This document shows positions 23,591 through 36,961 of a DNA stretch of 64,000 bases, in pieces; the stretch's first letter is position 1; each line of letters opens with the position of its first letter. The notes beneath the pieces were generated by a model. That model worked only from the letters and a program-made list of their open reading frames with translations, had not been told where the DNA came from and ran no database searches. The DNA comes from Bolinopsis microptera (lineage: Eukaryota > Ctenophora > Tentaculata > Lobata > Bolinopsidae), in the NCBI RefSeq assembly GCF_026151205.1, contig NC_087075.1, forward strand, positions 13,190,303 through 13,254,302, read 5' to 3'. The translations under genes were made by a program, and so were the position numbers.

Positions 23591-23920
23591 TCAGGCTTGT
23601 CCGCCGTGGCGGCGGTGTTGGCTCGAAACCTACCGGCGGCGGCGGCGTACACCGGCGTGAGATCGACCCTAAAAGACAAAAATGTGGTCTTTTTTCCCGA
23701 CAATTTGAGTAAATTTGAGCTGTGTAAAAATTTGATTTTAATTTGATTTATTTATTTATTTAATTTCTCAATCTGAAATTGAATTTTGAATGAAACTTTC
23801 AGATGATCATATTCATACGGAAAAATTCGATTTAACACAATTCACGCTATGCCGTCGTACGCCGGGGGTGGTTCCGGCGGCGTGGTCAAATTGACCGGCT
23901 GCGGCGGCGGACAAGCCTGA
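23591..23920. mobile_element. GC-rich MITE, 330 bp
   Basis: Inverted ends TCAGGCTTGTCCGCCG (23591-23606) and its complement ending CGGACAAGCCTGA (23920). GC-rich arms with repeated CGGCGG enclose an AT-rich middle. TATAGTT occurs near both sides but a clean target duplication is not seen. Confidence 0.7.
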
Positions 23921-26321
23921 TATTATAGTTATATGGCTGATGTCAAGTTTTGATAAGGTTAAAAGACTAACATTTTATTATTAGGGTCAGTTATATGTAA
24001 GATCTTCAAATCAAATTTAAGTCAGCCTAGGTAGCCTTGCGCTAAAAGCACTTGAAGAATTCGATATTTTTTATATTTTCATTACGAATGTCCTAGGTTA
24101 TTGCTCGATTTAAATTCAAGTGAAACGTTGTCTTAATGTAACTGGTGATATGGTAGTGCAGTACGAGTAGTGCAGTGACAGCTCACGTTATTTTAAACAT
24201 GCGAATTTAATGAAATCTTCGTAGGATCACCATATTTATTGGATTTAAAGATTTAAAATTTATTCGCTCACATGTATATGACCGGCTAACTGCCAAATGG
24301 CACTTATGGGTCACGTGAAACTCGTTCAAACTGCTTTAAGTTTAACTATCGACACAATTTTTATTGGCCAGTTCTATCATCTGTGATAATATTGACTATG
24401 ATTGCAGTAGAACATTCTCTTGAAGAATGAAGGCAGGAAACAAATTCGTCGTCAGCTGCATTCTAATTCTAAATATGTACCCACTTCCATTTGTTTAACC
24501 GCATGAATATTCAAAACAAAAATTGAGGTTGCATTAAAGAAACATCGTTAGAGCGCCTAACGAGTAGCCAATGATTATTGAGGAAGGGGGAAATTATCTA
24601 CATGAGACAATCTATACGGTATATTATCAATAGCAGGTATAATTTCTATTGTTCCTTTATCTGGGTAGCAGGGAACTGTCTAACTAGTAGTAACTATAGT
24701 AACTAGTAGTAACTATAGTAACTAGCGCGTGTCTGGCATAGATTTAGCACCAGATTATTGATCTGATATCAGGCATTATACTCGTTATTAGTAGTGGTAG
24801 TAGCAGTAGCTGCTGGGGGACCATATGTGTGGCTCGTCTAATACTATATAATCATATAGAGATGTAGAGTTAGACTAGCCGCTCTCACAGAGATAATATT
24901 CGTGTTTAACCACTAGGTTATTTAGTATATTTACTAGTACTATCTTCACTAGCATTAGGTTATTTAGTGTCTCGGGTCTCCACTTCAAGGCTAGGCGATT
25001 TATAAAATTTATGTATTAAGGCAAGCGGTCAGTATCATCTCTCTCGGTTTAGTCGTGATAACAAGGGATCGAATCAGAACATTGAATCAGTGATTCCTAA
25101 GTAAATGGTTTATTTTACCGTAACGCCATATATCTGCCATTATGGATCAAGCAACTAAGATATGTGTTAACAGTTCATTAATCATTATAATATTCAATAT
25201 TAATAATAAGCAACTAAGATAAGAAGATATGTGTTAATAGTTCATTATAATATTTAATATCTATAATAATATTTAATATTTATAATAATTTATGATATTT
25301 AATTACAGTTTATTATTATTAATGATCATTAGTGACAGTTCAGTCTTAAAATACCTCCGTTTAAATAGACTAATATAATTAGAGTTCACCATTAATATTG
25401 TCCTTCTCTCGGTTGTTTCGTATAGTTTCAATATTTATGCATAGTCTTAAAGTTGGCTGCAGCCGCACGGAAAAATAACGTTAACTTCAATTATTGAATA
25501 ATTGGAACACCTATCTTCAGTTACTGTTGCTGATTAGTCTATACTCTATAATACAAGTTGTTTACAGTAAATAAGATAGTTTTTTGTTACAGCTTCTCTT
25601 ATCTCTACATAGATTATGTAATGAAGCGTTTGACACTGGCTACGATATTTTGAAACTGTCTCTTAATTAGATTATCTCTAAATCTTCCTAATTCTATTTC
25701 ATTCTCCAGAACGAACAACTAAACGTTCACTGTTGCACTGGATCAGACTACCATGATTTAATAGTAATACGCATTTAGCACAGTTGCCAGAAGTGAAGTA
25801 GTCCTTGACCATTTATATCTGTCAAAACTAAAAACTAGAGCGGACTATACTTAACTATACCTGTGCTTCTGTAGATACACGTTAGGGGTAGAATATTGTA
25901 ACTGCAGACTGACACGTGACTATTAAAAAGCTTCTGCATTGCTTGAAATTCATCAAATTAGCTAGATTGAAGTGTATGGGAGGGTTTCAAAACTATTTTC
26001 ACCGTAGTAGCTTGGCCCTTGGGTCAAATCAGTTCGCAAAGCGAATATTTTTTACCATTATTTTATGGCGGAATTGTTATCTTCGTCACGAAAAAACTAC
26101 AATTCCCGCGATGATGCAAAGTATTTCAAAAATAACACCACCCTTGCCTGTCCGCACATATCATATAACCACTACCAAATCGTGTATCAAATCCTCCTAC
26201 CAACGTATACTTAGTCGATTAGGCACCTCCACCAGTCCCATAAATACAGCAGGTGCTATCTAACTTACTAGGATAATATTTCTGGGTGTACTGATTCCAC
26301 GTCCTCCTCCCTGGTGATTTT
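23921..26321. other. no gene recognised
   Basis: AT-rich. Short alternating TAGTAACTA repeats at 24688-24725 and a diverged duplication near 25140-25250. A 115-codon frame at 25916-26263 has no recognisable domain. Confidence 0.4.
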
Positions 26322-26525
26322 CATGCACCGTGTCGACTAGGTGTAGTGTTTTGTGATGCCTACCCAGGTTCCTCGCTGCAGTCAAGCTATAACCTAGTGA
26401 CCTAGTGACCTAGTAACCTAGTAATCTAGTGACCTAGTAACCAAGTAACCTAGTAACCTAGTAACTCATGCACCGTGTGTTTTGTAATACCTACCCAAGT
26501 ACCCAGGTTCCTGGCTGCAGAGCTG
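26322..26525 (+). repeat. diverged direct repeats around a 10-bp minisatellite
   Basis: CATGCACCGTGT...CTACCCAGGTTCCT-GCTGCAG occurs at 26322-26383 and again at 26467-26520. Between them (26392-26466) a 10-bp unit close to CCTAGTAACC/CCTAGTGACC is repeated about eight times. Confidence 0.75.
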
Positions 26526-29500
26526 ACTGCAGTATTTAGCAGTCTATAGACCTGGAGGTCGGTCTTTTGAAATATGATCTGTTGTGGTTATATGGCTGGT
26601 TGCTTCATGCGTGAAAAAACGATAGATTTTGTAAAGGATTTTCCAGGTCCCAGTGTTGCAACTTAGTAACTATTGGGCCCCTACATGTGATCTTCATCTC
26701 CGTTGTTTTTTGTTGTCTCAAAAGAAGCTTACTTATTTTTCTTATTCCGTCCATAACTACCCGGCATAAAAGAGACCTCCGCGAGTAGAGAATGTTAAAA
26801 TTGTAACTGCTCAGTCCAGCTTCTCCCGCGAGACACGTGAATTAGTTTCAATTATATACTGCAGGGATATCTTATGTGCGTAATTTGGGAGTAAGCTGGA
26901 GCATGAGCCAAAATGTCAGAAAGATGAAAACATAAAATCTGTTTATAATGCTTCTTTCCAGTAATCGAAACTAGCCTAACGGTAATTAAAGGAGAACGAA
27001 ATGTCATCCAGGGCGCTTTCGGCTTTTAGCTTTTCAGTTAGTTTTATTCGTGTCAGACGTACTTGCACGAAAGTTTCTATTCTTCTAAATTTCTCATAGT
27101 TATTTAGTTCTGGAATCAGGCGAACCACATTTTTTGGCACATAATACAAATATTGACTAATTAAAACCCAGAATTATAGTAATTTGTCAAAATGAATATT
27201 AATCACCTCATTATAGCATCTAGATCTGTTGGCTAATTGTGGATAATTATTGTCGTTAACTAATTGTGATGGCATGTTATAATTACTTACTAATAGATAA
27301 ACGATTGATAAGTATTAAGTACAGTTCAGAATTAATTATCAATTATGTTAAATACGATAGTCAAATGTTTAGCTGTCAGCAGGTTTTCTTTTTAGTCCGA
27401 CGACAAGGAGTAATTAATATTTATTATTTATTTACAAATACAATATATAGATATATCATTTAGAGAAATGTTCTTATCTTCAGGTCGGGGTAATTTTTTC
27501 TATATTTTCCGGAAATAATTTACCGAATCCAACGAAAAATCATTAAACGAAACTATAGATGATATTTATCATACACTCATATATATCATACATATTATAA
27601 AATATATTATTTTGTCGGCAATCAGTAAATTGTTCATGTGCTAAGTAGAAAGGACCAGGAATCATTTTGACCAAATCTTTAATTACTCAATCCTAAATCT
27701 ACTTCACCAAGTTGAACGATTAGACAATTGTTTATTAGCCGCATGAATTATGTTGAACGGTTATCTGTTCATGGTAGCTTCTAGCAGTTTCCAAATTTTC
27801 CATGACTTAAAATTATATAAGTGTAGAAGATAAGATGCAACAAGGAGGGTCTGGAGCCTCTGATTGCTCAAAGTCACAATACATCTTGTTGTTGCTTCAC
27901 TAGTCACTAAGTCAGTACAGCACCTCTCTCTTACTGTCTCGGTACCTATAATTTACTGAGTTGACACTTGACATACATATGGAAATTCTGACCTGCAGGA
28001 ATGCGATACTGTAAATAGTTACTACATGTTCCGATCAGATAATATTCTAAGCTAAATAGGTTTCGCGAATCTAGACTCTTCCGACCGTGCAGAAACTTTA
28101 TCGCTGCTTAATTTAAAGTTCTTCTCAGCAATATGGAGGTGTTCTTTTTACCGACATTTAGAATTAATGGCTCACTAAACTACGCAGTTGTCATTGCCAG
28201 TCTGATATCCGAGTTTATGATCCTAAAGTTAATAGACTAGACGACCACAGCGTTGACATTGACAACTAATTTATAATACTCAATAGCTGCTCGGTATTTA
28301 AAGGTTTTTCTGCTTCTGATTTGCTGCGTTTCGACAACACGATAATATTAATATATCAAATCCGTATTTATAGATCTTTACGTCGTGACAGATGTTAAGA
28401 TATAAAACGAACGGATCATATTTAAGTGTCACATATCAAGTCTCGTACAGCCCGGCAATATCATTGCGGGCAGAACAACTTTTCCTAGATATCCTCAAAC
28501 CACCCCCTTACTTTCAGTTTTTATTGGTAAATACGGCCCTTTGTGTCTTACTAGAAATGCGTGGATTTTTTAAACAATACGGTCATGTGTTCACTTGTTG
28601 AACACGTGTGTTGATCTCGGACATGCGTCTCCTACTCACTCCTAAGACGTGACGTGGCGACACAAACCTTACAAAATGCTAAAATACGGTACTCGTGGTA
28701 CTGGCTGTATATATTCTGGTGGCGGATACTTAGTACGGCTTTAATTTCACCGGGAGCTTACTTTGACGCGCTCTCGACACGCATATCTACCAGTATAAAT
28801 ATACTGCATAATTCTGGATAACTATTTCCATACGAATTTAATTATAGATATACTAGATTTATCGTCTGATTGCTTTCATCATCTTTATAACTAATATTAA
28901 ATACCAACGTCTGGGGGCTTTAACGTACACCGTAGTACTTTAGTAGCTCTCTACCATTTATTGCGACAGTTAGATAGTATTATCCGGTTAAATAACTTAC
29001 CATTAAAACCGGCCCAGGTGAGCTTATTTTTCACATATTCCCAACATCAAAGTCAATTATGAGTCCCGACATTGTGTTAGTGTCAGTCCCTGTTACGGTG
29101 AACAGACGGACTATTGCATTTGTCACACCTTCTAAAGCACTAATCTCAGACTACTGATATGTGTCTACAGTGAGCACCATAGTATCCGCAGAACGCGACT
29201 CCTTCATAATATCCGACGTTGTAGTAACTTAGTAAAATAACGCGTGTTTCACTAGTGCATATACTACTATATAGTGCGCGTCATTACCAGAGCGCCCCAC
29301 AGCTTCTCCCGTGGTGTAATGGACTCTAACAGAGTCTGACAGCCTATCTTGCAGTTAGATAGACTCTCCTGGTACTGCAACTGGTACTGACCATACTCAG
29401 TAACACTGTTAACTTGTTAAAGTATGAGATAACTTCATTGTTAGCGCGTCTAGACGTTCAGTTAGGAGTTGATCATGAGTAGAGGCAGTCTCCCAACTCA

Positions 29501-32069
29501 GGTCACTTCTCTCTCATCCCTTATCCCTGTCATTCGTTTTAAATTCGTTTAAAGTACAAAGATATCGGATATCCTGTACCCTGACCAAAATAACAGCTGA
29601 TCTGGGTGTTGAAGCTTCAGCGGACAGAGACAGATCCTGCAAAAGAAGGAACTAGGTTCCCAATTATAGTTACAGTATCCTCCTCGTCCACCCTGACACC
29701 CTCACCCTTTAGCTTCACAACCTACGTTGACTTGCCGTTTTATGCCGTGCTGTTCACCAGTGCTCTGCTGTGCAGTGCGTATAATTGCATTTTCTGAGGG
29801 GTTTGTCTCAGCTTTCCGTTAGATTTACAAGATTGTTATAGTCTCGAAACGTCTAAAGATCTCTCAAGAATTCTTAACAGGTACACCAGATCGTCATCCA
29901 ATTCCTCAGTAACTATAACTATACTTCTTTTTTGCATCAGCTTAGACGTAAAGGCAGGTCTGCAATCATTGGCAGCTAGCTGCTATAGTGCTAGGTTTAT
30001 CAGATAACATGACCTTATCATCTGTAATCAGTGAATTGTTTAGGTTTTGGAAGCCACACAAAAAGTTGCTATTTCAGTCGTTCGACGCAACAACTTGGAA
30101 AAATGTTTTGTTTTTGATGTGTTAACTGTGGTAGCATGCGCTACTTTGTGCCAACCAGCAGTTAGCACTACGTAGTATTAGTACCAAATTAGAGGGTTAA
30201 ATATCTAAATTCTACTAAATTACTGACGACGGTGATTCGCTATTAGTTAGCATTCCTGATGTTAGTGACTGGGTTTTATAATTTGATGAGGCATATTACC
30301 AGCAGTTGGTTTTACTGTTTTAGGGTTATTAATTTGGCTTTCATCCCTCTGAGGCCTGAGCATGTGTGTGACCACGTAATTTTCTAATTGTTCGAGCTTT
30401 TTATAGGGCATTTTGTCATAATTTCGAAACTTTAGCAGCCAGTCTTCCGCGACAGAGATTACGGGCTAGCACAACATCTACACAGTAATCATAAACTCAA
30501 ATATCAGAGTACTTGGCAAACTTCTCACGAACTTTCTGACGAGCACTCAGTGACGACACTTCACATACCGTTTCCTCCTCCCACTACCAGTTGCACTGAA
30601 CCCTTATAACTATATCTCTGGAGAACCTGTCTGCGCTTATTATACCTTCCATTAACTATTTCATGTCTTCTTCTCTCTTCTTCTCTTATTTCGGCGGCTT
30701 GATGGCTGGCTCAGAGCCTTTTCAACCGGCTCTGGGAATCTTATTGTAAACAAGGCTCTCTAATCGGGCTTTGTGTCATTTAGTAGGGGACGCTTTGTTC
30801 AATTAAATTTACAAAGTTTCGCGGCCTTTACGTTTCAGCACTATATCCTACGTACTAGCTTTGATTTGAGACGTTTGTTTTTATCGGATCGTCACAGTAT
30901 TGGTGGAAGTTTGATAAAGAAGAACGAATCTGAAGAGTGTATTTCTCTCGTTTATTTCGCTAAATTTTAACTCTGTTTGTTGGAAGACTTGTTGACAAGC
31001 CTTATATATGTACGATTAAAACTTGTTTTTATAACTAAATTGACTTTAATTCAGATGAAAAGTTTTATACTCCTAGTTTTTGAAACACGATTACTGAATA
31101 ACTTCACTGTGAACGTTGTAAATACGTTTAACCATCTGTTGACTGTTAGTGTTCATGTGGTGGCACGAGATTATGTTTGTTGGGAAGTAAACAAACCATA
31201 CGATACCAAATATAATCCTCAAGATACCACTAAACTTCATGTCGTCTGATCTAAAATCAAAGGACACTAAACCCCCCTCGTGCTTGGATCTACAATTTTA
31301 AACACTCGACTGCACGGGCAAGCGTATAGTGCATATCCTTTGAACTTGGCCGTCAGGGAATCCAGAATCAGATCGAAAACTGCTCTGCTCAGCTGTTAAT
31401 TTTTTTGCATTTGGCGATGTAATCAAAATTCAAGAACGCGCAATTTTGCAAGCACGCTTTAACGAAGGCGTTATTATTCTATGGAATTCCAGATTATTAT
31501 ATTCCGTTTGGGGAAATATGACAATTCGTTATAGTTTTATTTGCTAACGCTGAATACATTCTGTGATCGGAGAGCCGAGAATCAGATCTTGACTTAATAG
31601 CAAATCAGTTGAAAGAAGCTATAAGTTAGTCTTGGAACCAGACTTACTTAACTCGTTAACATCATGACCGTTTAAAATATCAACCGTTTAAAATATGGAG
31701 GGATTCCCGAAAAACCAATTTTTAACAGCCATAACAAGTAGTGTAGATACACAGTGATACCTTGAACCATATCATGTTGACATTATCTCTGTTTAACACT
31801 TTTTTGGCAACACTTTTATAATATATTATATGACTGGATATTAAACTCATCATCAGAGATGTTTACTTTGAGGCAGTTGCCAAGTGTAACTGTAGGTATG
31901 TATCTGTGATAACATGATGAAAGCAATATATTTTAACACAATTCCTGTTAATTAAATAAAAGGATAATGAATTAAAGATAACAATCAAAAGTTTCCTATT
32001 TTGTGACTGTCACAGTTCAACATCTATTTTGAGGAAAACGACCATGTCATGTGACAAATGCGGGATTTA
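26526..32069. other. 5.5 kb without a recognisable gene
   Basis: AT-rich single-copy-looking DNA. Open frames up to 90 codons (30977-31249) show no domain, no compositional signal and no convincing splice sites. Unrecognised exons may be present. Confidence 0.35.
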
Positions 32070-32270
32070 TTGATTTTATCGGGCATAGTTCTCGGAAACA
32101 GGTTTTAAGGGTTTTTTATTATCTAAGTGGGTCGCACTTACTCTTATAGACGACTGCTAAGAGATTAAAGGTGTTCGCGAACGCTAAAAGCCTAAAATGA
32201 GGAATGGAAATTCCGGGCATTCAATCCAAAGTGGTCGATTTTATCGAGCATAGTTCTCGGAAACAGGTTT
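32070..32270 (+). repeat. 36-bp direct repeat pair
   Basis: TGATTTTATCGGGCATAGTT followed by CTCGGAAACAGGTTT at 32070-32105, repeated with two changes at 32235-32270. Confidence 0.8.
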
Positions 32271-33255
32271 CGCACTACAGTACGTTTTTACCACATGAGC
32301 CCACGTGTCGAAAATATATAAGCCCGCCCCAGCAATGTTGATGCCATACTGTTTCTTATTAGATATAGACCTAGCCTCTGATTGTTTATCCGTTATTGCA
32401 TAAAAGTTTAGTCGGAAATATGTTCTAATGAATCAATACTATTACTAATAGTCTGATATGATGGTTATTTTATTATTGTTTCTTCTCGGTCTTGTCGGGA
32501 TATCCAGCGTAAGAGAGACGGACTCATTACTTAAGTTGAACATACCAAATCATGCAATATTTCTCGTGATACTTGAACTGATGTTACTCATTCGTCGTTT
32601 TAAAATGTTTACCAAGGTTCTGTTTCTAAACGAGTCATGAACTGAATCTAGGGACCTAGTTATGGTGTTATGGAGTGATGTAGTCATGGAGTTAAAACAC
32701 GAAGTAATTCCCAAGTAGACAGGCAGTATACGTCATACTGGTTTGTCGACAAATCTCCTCTAATGCTAATAAGTTGATGGCACTTCTTATGGGGTGTCAA
32801 GGTGCAGCGTGTTTAAACTGTAAAGATGCCTCACAAGATCAGCTTAACAATGAGACAATGCCAGCTGATAATTAGCCCGGAATCCTTAACAAGTAACTAT
32901 TTTCTAGAGTGCTAACTCCGGGGTCTACAGCATTGTTTTTACTAGCATTCTCATCATTTCTTTTCAGTTCAGTCAGCACTGAATTTGTAGGTCGGGACTA
33001 TTATAATATACACCAGATGTGAATTTTCAGAGTTTTTGTTAGCGTGACCGAGAAATTAACCGTATATAACATTCCACACATCTGACATCGTGCTCTATCG
33101 TCACGTCTGAATCATGAAGCCATTGTACTACCTGGATCATTGATCATCATTGCTGGAAAGGAGACGAAGGTTCATGGTCAATTATACAGAAACTCCGCGC
33201 TGCTCATAATAAAACCTTACTATTACCATTAACCGCATTAATAATCCTCAGTTTT

Positions 33256-33333
33256 GTTACCCCAATATATATTCGTAAACTCTAATATAGCAAGTGGTAG
33301 TATCTGACAAAAGAACGCGTAGCTGCAAGCTGT
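33256..33333 (+). repeat. dispersed repeat, copy 1
   Basis: Same-orientation copy of 36893-36961 (CAATATATATTCGTAAACTC, then TAATATAGCAAGT-GTAGTATCTGA). Confidence 0.8.
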
Positions 33334-33808
33334 TTGGTACTACTAAGTACCCCGTTAAGAGCGTGGTTAAGGACTAAGAACCTTTTAAATTGTTTGTGTT
33401 GAGGAGCACAAGATGTGTTCACAATTCGCAGTAACGATTTATCGGTTTATGGTCAGTTTAACACAGTATATTTTGTCGTTGGTTAGGGTACACTTTCTTG
33501 TCCCATACTTTTATTTTAATAAACTGTTCACTATGTAAGATACTTACCTACTTACCTACCATAACCACTCGCAGAACCGTCATGCTCTAAAAATTGTAAT
33601 ATTTATTCTATATGCCTACATGAATTAACTTGATATAGATAGTCAAGATAAACCACATATCCACATAGTTAAAAAGATGACACTAACTAACGATATAGCC
33701 ACTAGCATAATTTTCATGCTTTAACTGCCTCCAAAATTATTCATTATATTCTAAAAGATAAACCAAACACATAATTTATGTGGTTTTAATGTTTGACTAT
33801 AAGGGAAA

Positions 33809-34473
33809 TTGGTAGATCACCGACCGGCTATAAGCCGGTTATAAGCCGGCTATAAACCGGCTTATAGCCGGCTACAATTTTTATAGCCGGCTATAAGCCG
33901 GCTTATAGCCGGTTAGAAGCCGCTTACATTTGTTGTTGAGCGACGGCTATTAGCCGGTTATAAGCCACTATTAGCCGTTTAGGTATCGGCTATAAGAAAT
34001 TCAGTGAAAACGGCTATTAGCCGGTTATAAGCCGGCTATTAGCCGTTTAGGTATCGAAAGTGGTTATAAGACGGTTATAAGATATTAACTTAACTTCATC
34101 GTACTGAACTGAGTTAATATCTTATAACCGGCTTATAGCCGGCTTATAACCACTTTCGATACCTAAACGGCTAATAGCCGGCTTATAACCGGCTAATAGC
34201 CGTTTTCACTGAATTTCTTATAGCCGGCTCCTGACTATCGTTCAGTACGATGTAGTTGAGTTAATATCTTATAACCGGCTTATAGCCACTTTTAATACCA
34301 AAACGGCTAATAGCAGGCTTATAACCGGCTAATAGCCGTCGCTCAACAACAAATGTAAGCGGCTACTAACCGGCTATAAGCCGGCTTATAGCCGGCTATA
34401 AAAATTGTAGCCGGCTATAAGCCGGCTTATAGCCGGTTAGTAGCCGGCTTATAGCCGGTCGGTGATCTACCAA
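33809..34473. mobile_element. 665-bp fold-back element of GCCGGCTATAAGCC repeats
   Basis: Ends are TTGGTAGATCACCGACCGG and its exact complement. Inside, GCCGGCTATAA/TTATAGCCGG motifs recur in both orientations, so most of the element can pair with itself. The centre (34080-34135) has AGTTAATATCTTATAACCGG, repeated at 34258, with its complement at 34075, showing an internal rearranged duplication. No coding potential. Confidence 0.85.
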
Positions 34474-34865
34474 CTGGCCGACTATAAATATATGTGGTTT
34501 ATGTGTCAAATTTCCACATACCCTCATAGTAAAACAAATGACACTACGGCAGCTCCAGAGTCACTAGACAGTAATACAGTATAAACACAATATGTACCTG
34601 TAGAGCAGACGGACTGCATCCGGGTAGTAGACTGCACCAGGGGATCTCTGTTGCAGTCTACTACTACCCTGGTGCAGTGATTCCTAACAATGTACCCCAT
34701 ACAGATGTATAATCTTGGTACCAGGGATAATTAAACGCAGTCTCATTCTTAACATGAATATCATTATACTCTTCTTGCTATTAGTTATAGCAGTTGTCTG
34801 GGTCTCTCTGAAGCGAGGGTACCAGATCTCGTACCCTCTCTTCTTATCTTTACAGGGTGAGTCAG

Positions 34866-35315
34866 TGTAGCTCATTCTTTTCCAGCGCAGCTCACTATTT
34901 CCCAGCTCACTATTTCTCAGCTCACTCTTTTCCAGCTTACTATTTCCCAGCTCACTCTTTCCCAGCTCACTCTTTCCCAGCTCACTCTTTCCCAGCTCAC
35001 TCTTTCCCAGCTCACTCTTTCCCAGCTCACTATTTCCCAGCTCACTATTTCCCAGCTCACTCTTTCTCAGCTCACTATTTTCCAGCTTACTATTTCCCAG
35101 CTCACTCTTTCCCAGCTCACTCTTTCCCAGCTCACTCTTTCCCAGCTCACTATTTCCCAGCTCACTATTTCCCAGCTCACTCCTTTCCAGCTCACTCCTT
35201 TCCAGCTCACTCTTTTCCAGCTCACTCTTTTCCAGCTCACTATTTCCCAGCTCACTCTTTCCCAGCTCACTATTTCTTAGCTCACTCTTTTCCAGCTCAC
35301 TCTTTTCCAGCTCAT
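34866..35315 (+). repeat. 15-bp minisatellite, ~30 copies
   Basis: The unit is close to CCCAGCTCACTCTTT, with CTATTT and TCCTTT variants. Because 15 is a multiple of three and the unit lacks stops, long frames stay open on both strands (Ser-Glu-Leu-rich on minus, Pro-Ala-His-Ser-Phe on plus). I see no reason to treat them as genes. Confidence 0.92.
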
Positions 35316-36892
35316 ATATTATATACTGTAGAAAATATAATAGCGATGGCACAATATAGCCGTGTAAACTAGATATTCACTATCCAGACGTCTAGTAAAA
35401 GGACCCTAAAAATATACTATACAGTATACAGTATATATCTGGACCCTATATAATATATATATACAAGCTTTTAAGAGCGGGTTATAGATCATAGGTAACA
35501 CTCTAACTAACTATAAAGTATAAGTGTTTTGTAAAATATACGGGCGGTGGCCGTCGATATTATACTACAATTCTATTATACTACAATTCTATTATAGTAT
35601 AATTGTTCAGCATGGAAAACGTTCACCAAACTTTCATCAGATAGTTATAGACATTTTAATTACGACTAACGGCACTCTACTCGTCTACTAAGGCACTCGT
35701 CTTGTTGAATGAATTTAACTCTTTTTCTCGGATTGTCCGGCTTTCTTTGGTGGAGTGGTGAAAGGATATGTGGTGTTGATATGAGATTTTGCAAATCCTT
35801 TACCCCTACAGGTGGACTCAAGCTTGCTTAACTAATCAATATCCGGTTTTCTTTTTAGATCGACAAAATTGGAGAAGCATTATTTTCATGCTTTCTTTGC
35901 TTTCACTATACATTGCAGGTGTTAAGTGAGGCCGAGTACAATATTACGACTGCAGTCACCATCTATGTAGCACATTTACATTTTATAGATCAGCATTTAG
36001 TCTAGGTTTCAATCGAACCATCAACACCATAAATTCAGTGGTTATTTATCGTAAGGGTAACTATGCGAGTTATTTCTAGTGCTTCGTAGTCATAAAAATA
36101 TTTAACCATTCAAAAAAGTACATCAGAAAGTCTTAATTACAGCTCAAATTAAACTTAATTTCTTTTCTATTTGCAATAATCTATACATTTTTCGATACAA
36201 GGCGAAATGAAATAGTTCATTAATATAATGTAGACTATTATTACTATATTGATTTCTTTTGTACAGATTCATTTCATTCTGAATTTTGTGTGAACGTTCC
36301 ATCATAATATTTATTGATATTGTCTAAACATATTATTATCATAATATTTACTCAATATCCTATCGAAGCACAAGCCAGCCCATTAACTACTACTACTATA
36401 ACTACTACGCTGTGCGATTTAGCGACCATTTAAACATATTACGTGATATTGTCTCGCCATTAAAGGTTAAACAGCTTCGCCCACCTCTCAACCCACTAAT
36501 TCCACTAGCGTAATATTATAACGACTGTGGTAACTGTGATTGGTTGTTGGCCACAAGCTGGGAGATCTTATGTCGAGTTTACTTTGGTACGGGGGCCTAC
36601 ATATATAATATATATGTAACATACTACTTAAAACTTATTGCAACAGTATAAAGGTGTTGATCCGAGCGGGGTGATAAGTTTAGTTGCAGTGCAATTGGCC
36701 GATCGATATCAGTAATCGCGTGATCAGTAATCATGTGATCAGGTAATAAAACAGCAGCCTCCCGCAATCTTATTTAGTCGAGGTGGGACACCTTGTTAAA
36801 CCTCACCCAAGACCCAGACCCGTGCTGCCGGATCTTTGGGAATTAATTGTATCTAGATACCAGGCCAACACGCTGTATATATTGTTACCTCA
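35316..36892. other. no gene recognised
   Basis: AT-rich with short palindromic ATATAT runs. A 36-bp unit GGGAATTAATTGTATCTAGA plus 16 bases begins at 36838 and recurs at 36970. Confidence 0.4.
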
Positions 36893-36961
36893 ATATATAT
36901 TCGTAAACTCTAATATAGCAAGTAGTAGTATCTGAAAAAGAACACGTAGCTTGCATGCAGG
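36893..36961 (+). repeat. dispersed repeat, copy 2
   Basis: Direct copy of 33256-33333, about 3.6 kb away. Confidence 0.8.

Noticed and set aside
25916-26263. 115-codon plus-strand frame
   Set aside because: Non-ATG start, no recognisable domain, no splice context, in AT-rich DNA where such frames arise by chance.
30977-31249. 90-codon plus-strand frame
   Set aside because: No domain or coding-like composition; starts at a non-ATG codon.
34684-35372. Long open frames on both strands (222 and 171 codons) through the Ser-Glu-Leu / Pro-Ala-His-Ser repeats
   Set aside because: They exist only because the 15-bp satellite unit has no stop codon and a length divisible by three; there is no domain, splice context or start evidence.
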